64,000 nucleotides of DNA from Enchytraeus crypticus (GCA_905160935.1 CAJHZI010000435.1:205001-269000); one strand, 5' to 3'; shown: positions 46,746 to 59,681, counted from the stretch's first letter. The notes: generated by a model from the letters alone, not told the origin. Numbers and translations: made by a program.

Positions 46746-46859
46746 AACGAGATAGAGAGATAAAAGAAGGCGGAATAGGATAGCGGAAGCTGAAGACGCC
46801 GACCTGACGCCAGGCAGGTAATTAACGAATAGCTACAGTGGACCTGTGTGCAGTCAACT

Positions 46860-47168
46860 GAGAACCTGCGCTACACACAGCAGCTGCTTCTGCTACTCCA
46901 CTGCTGTCATAGCAACGCGGCAGCTGCTCTAGCTACTCTGCAGCTGTCATAGTAACGCTGCAGCTGCTCTAGCTACTCTACTGCTGTCATAGCAACGCGG
47001 CAGCTGCTCTAGCTATACAGAAGCTGCTTTTCCAACATGGCAGCTGCTCTAACTACTCTGCTGCTACCACAATAACGCTGCAGCTGTTCTAGCTTCGCTG
47101 CTGCTGCTCAAGCTGCGCTGCTGCTGACTCAGCTCCGCTGCTGCTGTCATAGCAACGTTACAGCAGCT
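46860..47168. repeat. ~51-bp minisatellite rich in CAGCTG
   Basis: GCAGCTGCTCTAGCTACTCT, GCAGCTGTCATAGCAACGC units, about five, then degenerating to GCTGCTGCT. CAGCTG, a class of E box, occurs about ten times. Confidence 0.85.
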
Positions 47169-47254
47169 GCATTTCTGCAATTTCGAATTTTACTGACTTG
47201 AGGCATTGATCGGCTAATTTCTGACTGCGGATTGGTGTGTGATTTTACTCTCAG

Positions 47255-47346
47255 ATCAGCGCGGACGGGATTCGAACCCACGAGAGTTCTATGCACCTCA
47301 GGATCTGTAATTGCAAAGTCAATTTCGTCAACTGCTACCATCAGTT
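47255..47346 (-). mobile_element. tRNA-like sequence (SINE or old tRNA)
   Basis: The minus strand has GGTAGCAGTTGACGAAATTG as an A-box region and a perfect B box GGTTCGAATCC at 47278-47268, followed by CGTCCGCGC. Length and a long variable part recall a class II tRNA, but the acceptor ends do not pair, so a tRNA-derived element or pseudogene is more likely. Confidence 0.5.
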
Positions 47347-47869
47347 TATCATTACAACGTTACTGTATGCATTCTTTACAGGCTGACGGTGAATACTGTA
47401 GTTTTTTGCTAAGGATGTGTTGACAGAATGATGTAACGTTGTACTGGTCATAAGCTACTAACAACCCCGCACACAACATCAGAAACTATTTCCACGGGCT
47501 GATGTTAGCAGACAGGAAGCGGGCAATTAGCGTATGCTGGGACAATTAACAGATCAGCTGATTTCAAGTGATTCATACTCAATGACTTTTCAGTGTGGAA
47601 TGTTTTCAACATATTCTTTTAATAGGTAACATTTTCCGTGATAGTATGTACACTTATTATGCTTACTAGTATAGAATTTATTCAATAAGGTTAAACTTTT
47701 TAGGATAAAATGTCTCTGTCTCTCAAATACTGCTAATAAATGAGAATTTTAAATACCAGAGTAATCTTTTTGAGCATCTCATATAGTACAGAATATAAAA
47801 AATTTTCATTTTAATTTTCTCTGTAAATCCAATGGAAAGGATACGTCAGTGTGCGTATACGTTGCTAAG

Positions 47870-48125
47870 TGAACTGTGTATGTATATATGTGTGAATGAA
47901 CATGTGAATCAAAGACACACACACACGCATAGCCACGTCAATGTGTCTGTGTGTTTATGTGTACGTGTGTGTGGATGTGTGTATGTGTGGTGAACTGTCT
48001 GTGCATGTTCTCGTGTGCATGTGTCGCTGTGTTTGTAAACCTGTGTGTGCAAGTCCTCGTCCTCGTGTGTATGTGTGACTGTGTGTGTGAATATGTGTGT
48101 ACTTGTAAACGTGTGTATGCGTGCT
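47870..48125. repeat. TG/TATG-rich degenerate repeat
   Basis: GTGTGTATGTGTG-like sequence over 250 bp with many changes. Confidence 0.85.
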
Positions 48126-48208
48126 ACTAATGGATGACATCTGAACGAGTCAGCTTCAGGTACTGCAAGAGTCTCACAGAGAAATCCTTCCTGTGAAACA
48201 TGTTTATT

Positions 48209-48212
<4 letters not shown>

Positions 48213-48252
<40 letters not shown>

Positions 48253-48487
48253 CAGACAGACAGAGACAGAAACAGAGACAGAGTCAGAGAGAAAGATAGA
48301 GAGAGACAGAGATAAGGATATCATTCAAAGAAAGAAAAGAAAGAAAGAAAAAAGAAAGAAGAAAGTAACGAAAGAAAAGGAAACAAGAACGAGCGAAAGA
48401 AAGAAAGAAAAAGGTGAAACAAACAGAAAGAGAGAGAGAGAGAGAGAGCGAGCGAGAGAGATAGATAGAGAGACAGAGAGAGAAGGA
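48213..48487. repeat. GA/GACA/GAAA purine region
   Basis: GA, then GACA, then AAAGAAAGAAAG, then GA. Confidence 0.95.
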
Positions 48488-49834
48488 TAAAGACGTTGGA
48501 CTAGAGGTATCGGATGACTTGGCCATGCGTTGAAATGTATTCGTCATCAGTTCCACGGTGCGGCAGAACTCTTGTATAATTTAACACGGGTCTCACGCTC
48601 GTCGTATATCTTCCACATGGCGGCGCTGTAGCGAGAGAAAATGTCTGCCACCTTTACCCCCCTTCTCTCCCTTCATTCTCACCACCTCATCCACCTACCC
48701 TCTAGTAGAAGTCAACTTGGAGTATTATACTTAACGTCACTTTCTAGTATCAGATGCACATCGGAGAAGGACGGCACACGATTTGATCCCTCCATCTAGG
48801 ATCCTCAATCAAACCCCTAACCGATCATGTTACCTGCTCAGATCAATCTTATTGAGAGATGTATGGAATATTTAATTTCTAAACATGTGTAGGCAGTGTG
48901 GGTGTTTTAATCTTTAAAACAAGTGATACGGTATTTTCAGAGAAGCTACAATCACTCAGTTGGTTCCATGTATGTTTAGGACTACAACACGCATAATCCA
49001 GTCTCTATCGCAAAAGGAAAACAGGATTGGGAACTATATAATTGCAATGTAAATTCAAAAAATTAATTATTCCATAGATGAAACTGTGAGGCACTTAAAG
49101 TTATTGTCCAAAACAGCATCAGTCATCTTAAAGGAATTACTTAATATATTAAAATTAATATATTGAACAAACCTACGTTAAACTTGACATGTATCGTGTT
49201 GGAAATCTGGACCTAAAATGAAAATGGTTAACATAAAAAGACTAACAAGAAGAGGGAATTTGAGTGGCTAAGGTTTCGTAGAAAAAATAATTCTGATGAA
49301 ATTTACAGAAAGGATTGGCCATGCCATATATAAGAACAGTAGATTGATAGAAAATTACGGCTTTTCAGGAAGAATTTCGTTCGATGCTCATATCAGCTTT
49401 ACTGATTAAGATACATTATTAATTCTATAACATTAACCCTTATTTAACTTTCAGTGCATGCTATTAATAATTCATTTAATGAGAGTAATATCAGGATCGA
49501 AGCTGTAGCTGGTATTACTTCGTATTATTAACATCAATTAATGTCGATGAAAGTTCTCGCGTTGTGTCTGGGCCATAGCTTAATTATAAGTATTGTAAGT
49601 AATTATTATATAAGACATCCCAGGTGTCTTATATTTCTTAAAGACGTGCTTTGTTTAAGGTTTCGAAATGCGTAGACTTAATGATGCAATATGATATAGT
49701 ATTTTTATCTTTGGATCTACCATTAGGCAGAATACTACAAAAAGGTTTAATTTAAAAAATTCACTTACCAGACGAGACCGGAGTGCTCACAACTGAGATA
49801 ATCCAATAAGAGATAATATAGGCATAACTCTGCA

Positions 49835-49995
49835 TGTTATCCTCTTGTTATTCTACTCCTAATAGCAACTCTATTCGCTTGTTATCCGCTTGTTATCCTA
49901 CTCCTAATAACAATTATACTAACTAGCTACAGGCTTGTTATCCTATCCTAATAATAATTCTGTTAACTTGTTATTCGCTTATTATCCTAGTCATA
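49835..49995. repeat. ~30-bp degenerate repeat
   Basis: CTTGTTATCCTACTCCTAAT, AACAATT units, about five. Confidence 0.75.
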
Positions 49996-50352
49996 ACAAT
50001 TTCATTGACTTTGTTATCCACATTATCCGATCGAACCCGATCCTAAATGATCTGATTTCAGAATTTTCAAAATGATTGCTCTTACTACTTTCTTTATTAA
50101 CGCTTAAAATACATAGAAAACGATATACAACTACTGAAAGTGCGCTTTTTGTAATTACAATATTTCTGACCTTGCAGAGTTTGCTAGTAATTATCTCATA
50201 ATAGGTCACTGTTGTAAATTTAAATAGAAAATTAACTAAAGAACATTGAAACTTGGGAGCAGTTCCAATTCAGCATTAATGTATCCATGTAATCGCTACA
50301 TCGTCAAGGCTAAAAAACTTCTCTGATAATGTTGAGACCTAAAATATACAGA

Positions 50353-50518
50353 AACATTCAGTATTATTAGCAAATACACCTGAGATGATTCAGTATTATC
50401 AGCAAAATACAGCTGAGATGATTCAGTATTATCAGTAAATACAGCTGAGATGATTCAGTATTATCAGTAAATACAGCTGAGATGATTCAGTATTATCAGC
50501 AAATACGCCTGAGATGAA
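50353..50518. repeat. 32-bp minisatellite
   Basis: ATTCAGTATTATCAGCAAAT, ACAGCTGAGATG repeated five times. Confidence 0.9.
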
Positions 50519-50859
50519 TAAACCAATTTCATACTTTTTGTCTGGAAAACATCACGAATAAATTAAGTAACGGTAAGGACCGTCAATATGTCATCTAGAC
50601 ACACTGTCAGGGCACACACTGGCCTCATCCGCGCCGAAACGATAGAACGTTAACTAGTTTAACAGCTTTATTTATCAGTAACGAACAATTTATTTTAAGT
50701 TTAGCTATTATTTACTAACTTAATACTATAATATTAGGTAAAGTTAATGACAGTAACACAATCACATCACAAATCTACATCTTGGTGTATTGAAGCGTAC
50801 TTTTTTCGAATTTTGCTACTATGTTTACTGCACCAGTACAAAATAATTTGTTAACGTTA

Positions 50860-51132
50860 AAATGCTTACTGCACTGGTACAACATAATGCTCCTATACTA
50901 CCATGTGTACTGCACTAGTACAACATAATGCTCCTATACTACCATGTGTACTGCACTAGTACAACATAATGCTCCTATACTACCAAGTGTACTGCACTAG
51001 TACAGCATAATGCTCTTATACTACCATGTGTACTGCACTAGTACAACATAATGCTCCTATACTACCATGTGTACTGAAGCAGTACAACATAATACTCCTA
51101 TACTACCATGTGTACTGCACCAGTACAACTTC
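50860..51132. repeat. ~42-bp minisatellite
   Basis: TACTGCACTAGTACAACATA, ATGCTCCTATACTACCATGT G repeated six times. GCACTAGTAC-like parts are self-complementary. Confidence 0.9.
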
Positions 51133-51495
51133 ACAACTGAACTCTGTGCCAAACACTCGGCGACTTGACCCTCACTCAGTAGGACTTGATTGCAGCATTA
51201 GCACTAATTCAAAATTAGAGCTTGATAGTGAAAATAGCCACTTCGCCCTGTCGATACACTAGAGCAGTGGAGTAATTGACTGACGTGTATTTAGTTTAAT
51301 TTTCACAAGTCTGGTCTCCAAACCGAAACTCTTTTATGTAATATTATACTCAATTTAATATATGCAGAAAATGTTAAGTTATAAATTAAATAGATACACA
51401 TAGACGGCTTTTATCTGCATATTAACTTTAATCCGCAGCAGACAAGGAACCTACACCTTCCTATAACTTCATCTGCGCAACGTGGTATCTCTCGT

Positions 51496-51555
51496 AAGTG
51501 CTCTGCCTATTGGCATGTCCATGGCATATAGCTCTTCCACATATTTCTATCCTAT
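51496..51555 (-). mobile_element. LINE 3' end, GA-tailed family, short copy
   Basis: The minus strand ends RNMWKSYMPWTCQ-stop followed by GCAGAGCACTTACGAGAG. Only about 50 bp is recognisable and the GA tail is very short. Confidence 0.6.
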
Positions 51556-51844
51556 GCTAGAAGATAGGAAATATATAACTGGTGGTAACCAACATTTTTT
51601 CTAAAAGCAACGGTAAACCACTCCAGAGTTTTTACTTTTCTTGTAGCGCAATGAGGTCACATACAGAAAAGTCTTTGTGATGAACTTTCATCGAGACAGA
51701 GCAAGATGAGGTGATCAGTAATAAAATAAAATTCGAGGAGTTAAAATGAATTTACTACATTAAATCAGCTTCCAGCACGGAGGTAAGATATGCTCATATT
51801 ACTGACAATTCATTAGCTGAACCTTACTACTAGAGAGCAATTGA

Positions 51845-51960
51845 GTTAAGTTTAACGTCTGTTTCGCTACCCTGGTGTACAATCAGCGACTGTCCGGCTT
51901 GGTTTAGAACATATGGCCTGGTAGTTATTAGCCCAACGTGCTTCGTTTATAGCAGCCCAT
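51845..51960 (-). mobile_element. SINE copy (shared-body family)
   Basis: The minus strand contains GCGAAACAGACGTTAAACTT after CCGGACAGTCGCTGATTGTA, comparable with 28268-28345. Confidence 0.45.
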
Positions 51961-52089
51961 AAAATAGTTTTTAAATGATCTGATTATAATTGAGGCTATC
52001 GCAGCATTGATTGATAATTCTTTGAACATGTAATGAAATTATGATATAGACTATTCTCTCATTTCTCCGATTTATTGTCTCAATCTCTG

Positions 52090-52160
52090 TGTATCTCTCT
52101 CTCTCTCTCTCTCTTATCTTTCTCTCTCTTTCACTCTCTTTCTATATCTATTTCTTCTCA
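52090..52160. repeat. CT microsatellite
   Basis: (CT)n with TTATC interruptions. Confidence 0.85.
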
Positions 52161-52399
52161 CTCTCAATAATGTTCGCCGACTGATAGTCCACTCCCAAGT
52201 ACATATTCTTATCACATATATGTGTATTCCATTCACATAATAGAATTTAATCAAAACGTCAGTTCCACAACAATGGTCTTGATCTTATGACAACCGTAAA
52301 GTACATAAACTAATAAAACTGTCCAAATTCAGAAAACAGCAATTTTTTTCAAAAACATTCATTCAGCCAATGTCTACATGTTTAAATCATGGTTAACAA

Positions 52400-52404
52400 T
52401 AGAG

Positions 52405-52441
<37 letters not shown>

Positions 52442-52572
52442 GAGAGAGAGTGAGAGAGAGTGAGTGAAAAAGAGAAAGAGAGAAAGAGAGGGAGAAAGAG
52501 GCAGAGACAGAGTGAGACATATATACTGAGTGAGAGAAGAAAATAAATAGAGAGAGAGTATGTGTGTATGTA

Positions 52573-52604
<32 letters not shown>

Positions 52605-52672
52605 TGGGAGAGAGATAGAGAGACACACAGATAGAAAGATAGAGAGAGTGTGAGAGAGAGAGACTGAGAGTG

Positions 52673-52709
<37 letters not shown>

Positions 52710-52755
52710 GAGAGCGAGAGATAGAAAGAGAGATTGACAAACAGAGATGGAGAGT

Positions 52756-52798
<43 letters not shown>

Positions 52799-52803
52799 TA
52801 AAG
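52400..52803. repeat. GA microsatellite, 400 bp
   Basis: GA with GAGAGTGAGAG interruptions. Ser/Leu-rich frames on the minus strand are not genes. Confidence 0.95.
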
Positions 52804-53344
52804 GAGAGCATAAAACAACATCGATTATCCAGACATTATCCCCTGCACGTGTTTCTAGGCACGACTGTATACGAGCCTCTAACGGCTTCCGGTCTGCTGG
52901 ACAGGTAAGCTAGTAGTCTAGGTGCCTCAGCGGCTAAACATCGCTCGTCTACGGTGTGGATATACTACCTATCAGTTAAATATCGTTCGGTCACTTTGTG
53001 TATCTGCGGCTATTTTTCGTTCATTCACTTGGTAAAGTGTCACATCGGTTTAAATATCTCGATCACTAATACATCGACTATATATCGCTTGATCACATTG
53101 AGTTTTACAGTCTATATAGACCTCTCACCGGCAATCCTGCTAAATATCGCTCAATAGCAGACAGGAGAGCAGATGTAAGAGACACTTTATTTTTGTTGCG
53201 CCAACTAATTAATTAATTAATTGTTAATAATAAATGTTTAAACAAAAACAACACCAAGTAAATAATTAGTGTTTAGGAATACATGTATAAATACGACAAT
53301 TAAATTTAGTAGGAGCTACAGCAGCAAGAGAGGTTTCAAACTGT

Positions 53345-53622
53345 ATAGGATGTATGGATGGATGAATGGATGAATGGATGGATGGAAGGAAGGATGGATA
53401 AATGAATAGATAAGTGGATGGATGGATTTTTGGATGGTAGGATTGTTGGATGGATGAATGAATGAATGAATGAATGAATGAATAAATGAATGGATGGATG
53501 GATGGATGGATGTATGGATGGATGAATGAATGGATAGATGGATGGATGAATGAATGAATGGATGGATGGATGGATGGATGGATGGGAGGGATGGAGAGAT
53601 GTATGGCATCCGATGGATGGAT
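53345..53622. repeat. (GGAT)n/(GAAT)n microsatellite
   Basis: Interleaved TGGATGGATGAATGAATG over 280 bp. Confidence 0.95.
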
Positions 53623-53884
53623 GAACGGAATTAGAATAACTAATAGAGGAACAATTTATCTAGGATTGATACATGTGCTTCAGCATGCTTAGATGTTTGT
53701 ATTGAATTGCAACCGTTACAGTATTACGATCTTGCGTCAGTTTCTGGCTCGCTGCAATGTTTTGTTTAACGAAGATCTAAGGCTCATGATCACATACATA
53801 ATCTACTTCCAAATGAATCTATAAGGTCACTCAACCTACAAAATGTCGATAGCTGTATAAACCCGAACTTGTAACCTATTAATT

Positions 53885-53945
53885 AATAAACCAATGAAAA
53901 AGGGCCCTGATTAACCAATTAACTAGGGCCCTGATTAACCAATAA
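53885..53945. repeat. Direct duplication, 30 bp
   Basis: AGGGCCCTGATTAACCAAT occurs twice, 32 bp apart, within sequence rich in TTAATTAA. Confidence 0.8.
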
Positions 53946-54327
53946 ATTAAGGGGTATTTGGAAAGCAACTGTCGCTTAGGACGCCCACAGTTTATGTTTG
54001 GTGTCTTAAAAGTTGCCAGGAAAGCAATGTGGTAACTCACAACTGAGAGCTGACAACCCGAGTAACATTGAAACATCAGCATGACTACATGAATGTGTAG
54101 CCATTCGCTTGTTATTGGCCTCGTGTCGATTAGATGTAGTTCGAAATGGACAATTAACAATTCAATTTACTAATATAATTAATCTATTTAGGATTAAGTA
54201 CTGAAAATATGCGCTTCAGAACCTTCTTATATCTCTGAAATCTTTATAATTATTTAGGTAACTTCAAGCATAACTAGATTGGAGACTCAAGTGATTAGTG
54301 TATAGGGTTGAAACTATTCAAGTATAT

Positions 54328-54392
54328 ATACATGACATGTATATATACTATATATATTGTATATATATATATATATATATAATTATAATTAT
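54328..54392. repeat. TA microsatellite
   Basis: TATATA tracts with a short ACATGACATGTATATAT palindrome. Confidence 0.9.
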
Positions 54393-54567
54393 AAGAAAGG
54401 TGCAGGAAATTATAATAAACACAATAAAACTTCAAAAAGTATACAAAGTATAGCAATCCTCTCCAAATTGCTCAGGTGTCTATAAACAAATATCCAGTGG
54501 TTATAATTATAACGGTGCAGCAAATGTAAACATCAAAGAAAGAAATTGGCCTGAGGTTTATTTTCCT

Positions 54568-54708
54568 TTGACCCCCCCCCCCCCCGTTCACCGCTCGAGA
54601 TATAATATCAGGGGTGACCCTTCTATCGACCGGTTCTTCTTCGTGTCCAGGGGGTCTCCCCCTCCCCTCGAATCATGAGAAGATGAGGGGGGAGGGGGGG
54701 GGGGTCAA
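54568..54708. repeat. C run and G run facing each other
   Basis: About 14 C at 54572-54586 and GGGGGGAGGGGGGGGGG at 54687-54703, about 100 bp apart and complementary. Confidence 0.85.
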
Positions 54709-55449
54709 GAGATAGGAATATACGCTGAGAGATTTTATAGACTGCACACGTGACCAGCCTCGAGGTAAACTCTTACCACTAGCCGTTCTACTGATATAAA
54801 AAAATTCTCTGTAAATTAATGTCATCATTATATTGAGTTTTTTTTATAACAGCAGGAAATAAATTACTGCAAGCAATAACCGCATAACGAGTAGTCACAT
54901 ATAGAGGCAGAATAAAACATCGCAGTTGTGTAACATTGGTTAGTAGATAGATAGATTTTCCTATATACACGATTTGAACTTCATGGCTCAGTTGTGGTGC
55001 AGAAAAAAGTTAATGTAGAATTTTCAATTCGGTTTTAGCTTTTAGTGAAAGTATCAAAGAATTTTTTCTTACGTATAAAGTAATAAATAGACCACAGAAA
55101 TGCCAGATTCGCAGAAATCATATTGAATTCACCGAACTAGCCTCTATAATGTTCACTTGAGTTTGGTAATGCAAAGAAATAACTGCTTACATGAGCTAAT
55201 TTGAATAATTTCAATGCGTAGGCTACAGAAAATTCTCCCTCTTTCTTGCAGATTTAAATTAGGCCCTCAGATAAAATGTAAATAATTAAGATATCATTAT
55301 AATTAAGAAATCATGGTAGATTACAAAGGAATTGCTGTTGTACTGGAAATGCGGCTTGCGCAAATATTACTAAAGACCATGAAAAATTGTCTGAGATGCT
55401 TTTTGTTCCAAATCGAAGTTTACTTCAGTTGTTTAGAAGCTTTGAGCTT

Positions 55450-55590
55450 TGAATTTGTATCTCTTTCTTTCTCTTTCTCTCTCACTCTCTCTCTCTCTCT
55501 CTCTCTCTTAGTGCATTGCCTACTGGTAGGTCCATGGCACATAACGCCTCCAGTATTCTTTGTCTTCCATTTTCCTCTACATGTGTTATT
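55450..55590 (-). mobile_element. LINE 3' end with GA tail
   Basis: On the minus strand, RKMEDKEYWRRYVPWTYQ-stop is followed by GCAATGCACTAAGAGAGA and about 50 bp of GA (CT at 55455-55508 on the plus strand). The frame has one stop upstream of this part. Confidence 0.75.
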
Positions 55591-55929
55591 CAACGGTTTT
55601 GCATTCTACATAACATAGAGCATTTCGTTCATAAACTATTAACTGTACGGCAATTCATTTAGAAACATTCCACGATATTTCCATTTATTTCACGAGTGCT
55701 CGGACATAAAGAAACCCGGTAATGTATAAACTTCTGCTGGAATTTCGTTAATCGGACGATCATTTTCTTGTCAAAATAAACACCAGGTTTTATCAATCAA
55801 CAGATGTTTATAATCTGCCTGGACATTAGTTGAACTTTTCTTACAGAGCAGTAGAATGTTGTGTCATATCAATTAACGAGAGATGGATACATCAGGCTGC
55901 ATGTTTCTGCTGTATTTTTCATCAGTAGT

Positions 55930-56012
55930 TTCAGCACGATTCGGTTGTCTAGTGGTTAGAGTTGATGATTCAGCTTATATGACGGAAGCTTAACGTATTC
56001 AAACCAAACTAG
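55930..56012 (+). mobile_element. Possible tRNA-derived SINE head
   Basis: GGTTGTCTAGTGGTTAGAGT is a good tRNA A-box region and GTATTCAAACC at about the right distance is a weak B box. Confidence 0.45.
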
Positions 56013-56184
56013 TCTACAAACACAGAGTTAGCAACCTTATGAGTGACCATATACGATACTATTAAACTGAACAGATATCAGTTCAGATACAGTTAACACG
56101 TATCCAGCTCCTATTTTATTCAAACTTATTAAAACCTATAATGCTGTCTAATGTAGTTTCCGTTGCCTGGATAAGTTCTTACCT

Positions 56185-56600
56185 AACAACAACAATAACA
56201 ACAACAACAACAACAATACGAATAGAGTTCTACTGTTGTCCATGACAACATCGAACACTGTGGAACCAAATTACAACCGATGAGCAGAGTGAGGGGTCCA
56301 AAACGGTGCAAGCCAAAATCCGGGTGGTCAGTCCAAGGAAGGATACTAGCGGAATGGAGGTTTACGTGTTGGTCTCAGGTCTTGGACATTTGCTGTATAG
56401 GAGAGATCAAAGAGAAGAGCTTTCAACCGCCTATGAAACTGTTCGTGAAGTAAGAAAGGCTGATCAGGGATAGATGAGGGGGTGCGCAGATTGGAAGGAA
56501 GAGAATTCCAGATCTGTGGGACAGCATGCTGATAAGTGCATACCTAGTCGCCTCTTAAGACACGTACAATTAACGGTGGTCGTGTCCAGAACACAAGATG
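56185..56600 (+). repeat. (ACA)n tract and dispersed repeat, copy 2
   Basis: (AAC)n at 56186-56216 leads into GAGTTCTACTGTTGTCCATG, the repeat also found at 3640. Further on, GAGAATTCCAGATCTGTGGG and CGCCTCTTAAGACACGTA look like a longer worn element of unknown class. Confidence 0.55.
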
Positions 56601-56809
56601 CGAATCTTCAAATAATACTTTTATTCAATAATTGTGAAAATTATACATTGTTACATTGATGTTAGGTAAGAGATCAGAGTATAGCCCGTTGAGGGAGTAA
56701 ATTGCGACAAACTTCTAATACGTCTGTAAATAGAACAACGAGCAAGATGAAGATTGTGAGAGGACTTCAACTTGTGCTCTCACTGACATTTGGACACTTT
56801 TTGTCATTT

Positions 56810-56905
56810 TGGAGAGAAAGAGAGAAAGAGAGAGGGGACAGAAAGAGTAAGTGAGAGAGAGAGAGAGAGAGAGAGTGAAAGAAACTAAGAGAGAAAGAGA
56901 AATTA
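56810..56905. repeat. GA microsatellite
   Basis: GA and GAAAGAGA tracts. Confidence 0.9.
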
Positions 56906-57365
56906 AGGAGATTACAATAAATAATCAAAATAGTTATATCATAAAATGAGTTATTAAATTAAAAATAACGCTTCCATTTTTCCTTAACCAAAGATAATAC
57001 TACCTTAGATGCACGTCATCATGTTGTCTATTGACTCTTGGAAGAGTTAATTGCTAATTGCACGCTGTAATAACATCCAGTAGAAAATAAACAGTTAAAT
57101 TCTTTATTGTGAAGATATAAGATTCCACACAGCATAGTGTTGCCGAGCTCATTCATGACAGTTCCTGTATGACTACGACAATACTGCACACTGTACTGGA
57201 TTGATTCAATAGTTTATTGACGGTATTCAATACCGTTACAGAATGAATGAATGCAGAAATCAATCTTTCCATAGGTTACCAGTGCCGCTAGTACAGAGGA
57301 ACGTTGGACAGGCAATGTGTGCTTCTGCTTGTCTGCGTGTCTCTTTTTTCTTGTTCTGTACATAG

Positions 57366-57592
<227 letters not shown>

Positions 57593-57779
57593 GTATCGCT
57601 GTAAATTAATAGTAGATCTATGATCTGTTTACTATCGCAAGTATCGCTCTCAGTTATGATCAATTTAAGTCCTCGGCACACATGTATATCGCAGCTGTTC
57701 ACACACACTGCAGACCAAATTACTGTTTAATATGGTACATCATACAAAAGAATGGATCTCTATATTTTACAACAATTAC

Positions 57780-57995
57780 AGTAAAATTAGCTATGTACAC
57801 TGAAATGCCAACTCAAGGAAAAAGGAAACGAGGAAGACCTAGAAGTACTTGGCTTAATACGACAAGGATTTGAGAGCATTAAACATTAAACATTTCATGG
57901 TAAGACGCTGAGAAGATTGCTGATGATAGAAACGAATGGAGGAATGTTGCCGTCCTATGTTGTGTACAGAACGCAAGGAACTGATGATGATGGCA
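57780..57995 (+). mobile_element. LINE C-terminal fragment, third type
   Basis: The frame reads GKRKRGRPRSTWLNTTRI then a stop; after a shift, DDRNEWRNVAVLCCVQNARN. The RGRPR-TW and DRNEWR-VA order is a familiar end of LINE ORF2 proteins. It lacks the PWTCQ ending, so it is a different family from 12632-12862. Confidence 0.7.
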
Positions 57996-58089
57996 CTGAA
58001 ATGCACATAAGTAAGCGTAGCTATTCGCAAAGCCACAGCATTATACAATCATGTATAATACATTAATATAGCCAAAATACTAAAATCTG

Positions 58090-58400
58090 AGATATATTAG
58101 ACGGCGGGATTAGCGCACTTGGTTTGGTTGCGCGTCAATTATCGAAGTTAAGATGCATCGACCACAGTTAGTACTTTATGGGTGACCACCTTGCAAGACC
58201 GAGTGTTGGTAGAAGCTTAGGAAGGAAAAAATTCCAAGGGTGATGGAAGGTTATTCTTAAATCCGCGCCGGCTGCAATTGATGCGCCATCAAAAGGCAAC
58301 GATTACTAATAACCATGGAGAGGAAGGAGGAAATGGGTCTTAAAACAAGCATCTATGCTTCCTGACCTAGTGTGCCGTTATGTTATGTTATGTTTATTTA
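58090..58400 (+). mobile_element. 5S-rRNA-derived SINE
   Basis: GAAGTTAAGATGCATCGACC (58145-58164), AGTTAGTACTTTATGGGTGA (58166-58185) and CCACCTTGCAAGACCGAGTG follow the internal promoter half of 5S rRNA: box A AAGCTAAGC-GGTCGGGC, then GGTTAGTACTTGGATGGGTG ACC and AATACCGGGTG. The 5' part, GGCGGGATTAGCGCACTTGG TTTGG, does not match 5S and recalls a tRNA A box. A 180-bp body follows, ending in TTATGTTATGTTATG at about 58380-58392. It is too diverged to be a working 5S gene. Confidence 0.72.
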
Positions 58401-58429
58401 AAATCAATCAAAGCACAGAATTTGCAGGG

Positions 58430-58555
58430 AAAGTTTTAGATTCCTTTGAAAGCTATCAGGTGAGTGAATCGGGAGGTCTTATACAATGAGAAAGCTCATT
58501 CCACATTTAGGGACCTGATACAGAATATAGCCTGTCGCCGTAAAAATAAATATAA
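58430..58555 (+). repeat. Possible worn dispersed repeat
   Basis: AGCTCATTCCACATTTAGGG, ACCTGATACAGAATATAGCC, TGTCGCCG resembles a repeat tail I know from marine invertebrates, with weak echoes at 11740 and 56490. Confidence 0.35.
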
Positions 58556-59334
58556 CTTTCATATGTGCCTAAGGCATTATTTTTGACTAGCAATAGAATT
58601 TAATTCAAGAAGAGACCTGGATGAGTCACCACTAGCGCTGGAACAATTAACAGGTTCACAGCTTCCACCGTCATCAACGCTCACAGCTGTCGTCGACACT
58701 CTACGCTCAACAGTGTCTCTAACTGTATCTTTTCATCATACTTATAGTGTCACTGGGTATGTTTACTGTAGTCCATCTTAGCCACTTTATATGGCTTTAA
58801 AGTTCTATTGCATCCATCGTTCAATAACAGTTAACTTAAGTTGGCCAATTATCGAGAAGGAAATTTAGAGGGAAGAGAAAAGTATTTGAGTCCATGTTTT
58901 ATTCATAAAAAAATTGTCAGATATCAGAAACAATATACAAACAAACAGCATGCGCAAAATATAAAAGGTCCACTGAACCTTACGTTATTTAATTAGTTAT
59001 CCTGCATAACGGCCACCAGTGAGGTCATGGTCCTATCTTGCTGACCACCGACATGCGCAACAACTCAGTTATCAGTTTAACTCATCGAAGTTATCACAAG
59101 TGTTGATTCACAAATAAAGTTATAAAATAGTAATAATAGATAATATTAATAAGATAACAAATAAAATTATATGACATTACTGAGTAAACAGGATTATTTT
59201 CTCAGGGAATGACGCTCCTGTCCAGCAAAATGTTAGTCGAAGCTGAGAAAGCCATAGGGGGCCCAACTAGTCTTAAACAGAATCCCCCAAGAAAAAATGG
59301 TATTTCAAAAACAACGTTATACATGTTTATGATT

Positions 59335-59440
59335 TAAAGATGCACTCGTATGTGGACTTGAAGAGGAAAACCGAAGCTAAATGAGTGGAGGCATTATACA
59401 CCATGGACCTGCCAGTAGGCAATGCACTAGAAGAGACAGA
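59335..59440 (+). mobile_element. LINE 3' end, GA-tailed family
   Basis: HSYVDLKRKTEAK is followed by a frameshift, then WRHYTPWTCQ-stop and GCAATGCACTAGAAGAGACA. The GA tail is only a few units. Confidence 0.72.
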
Positions 59441-59677
59441 CAATATATTATGTTCATTTCGCAAAATGTTCATTTCGCAAAAACTAAAGTAAACTGAGTT
59501 TACGAGTTTTGCAATAAAACTCAGATTGACACGCAAAAAATGACATCATTAAAACTGGCATTATCATTAGTCAAAAATAGTTAAATCATCAAGCATTTAA
59601 TTGACTAAAATCAACAAACATTTAATTGCACTCTTCTGCTGTTACAAATTCTTATCTCGAACTCAAAAAATATATTA

Positions 59678-59681
<4 letters not shown>

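Noticed and set aside
47255-47346. Functional tRNA gene
   Set aside because: The B box is perfect, but the acceptor ends do not pair and no clean anticodon arm can be drawn.
52374-52821. Two long Ser/Leu-rich frames
   Set aside because: They cover a 400-bp GA tract and have no other content.
58090-58215. Functional 5S rRNA gene
   Set aside because: The first third does not match 5S and the conserved half has several changes.
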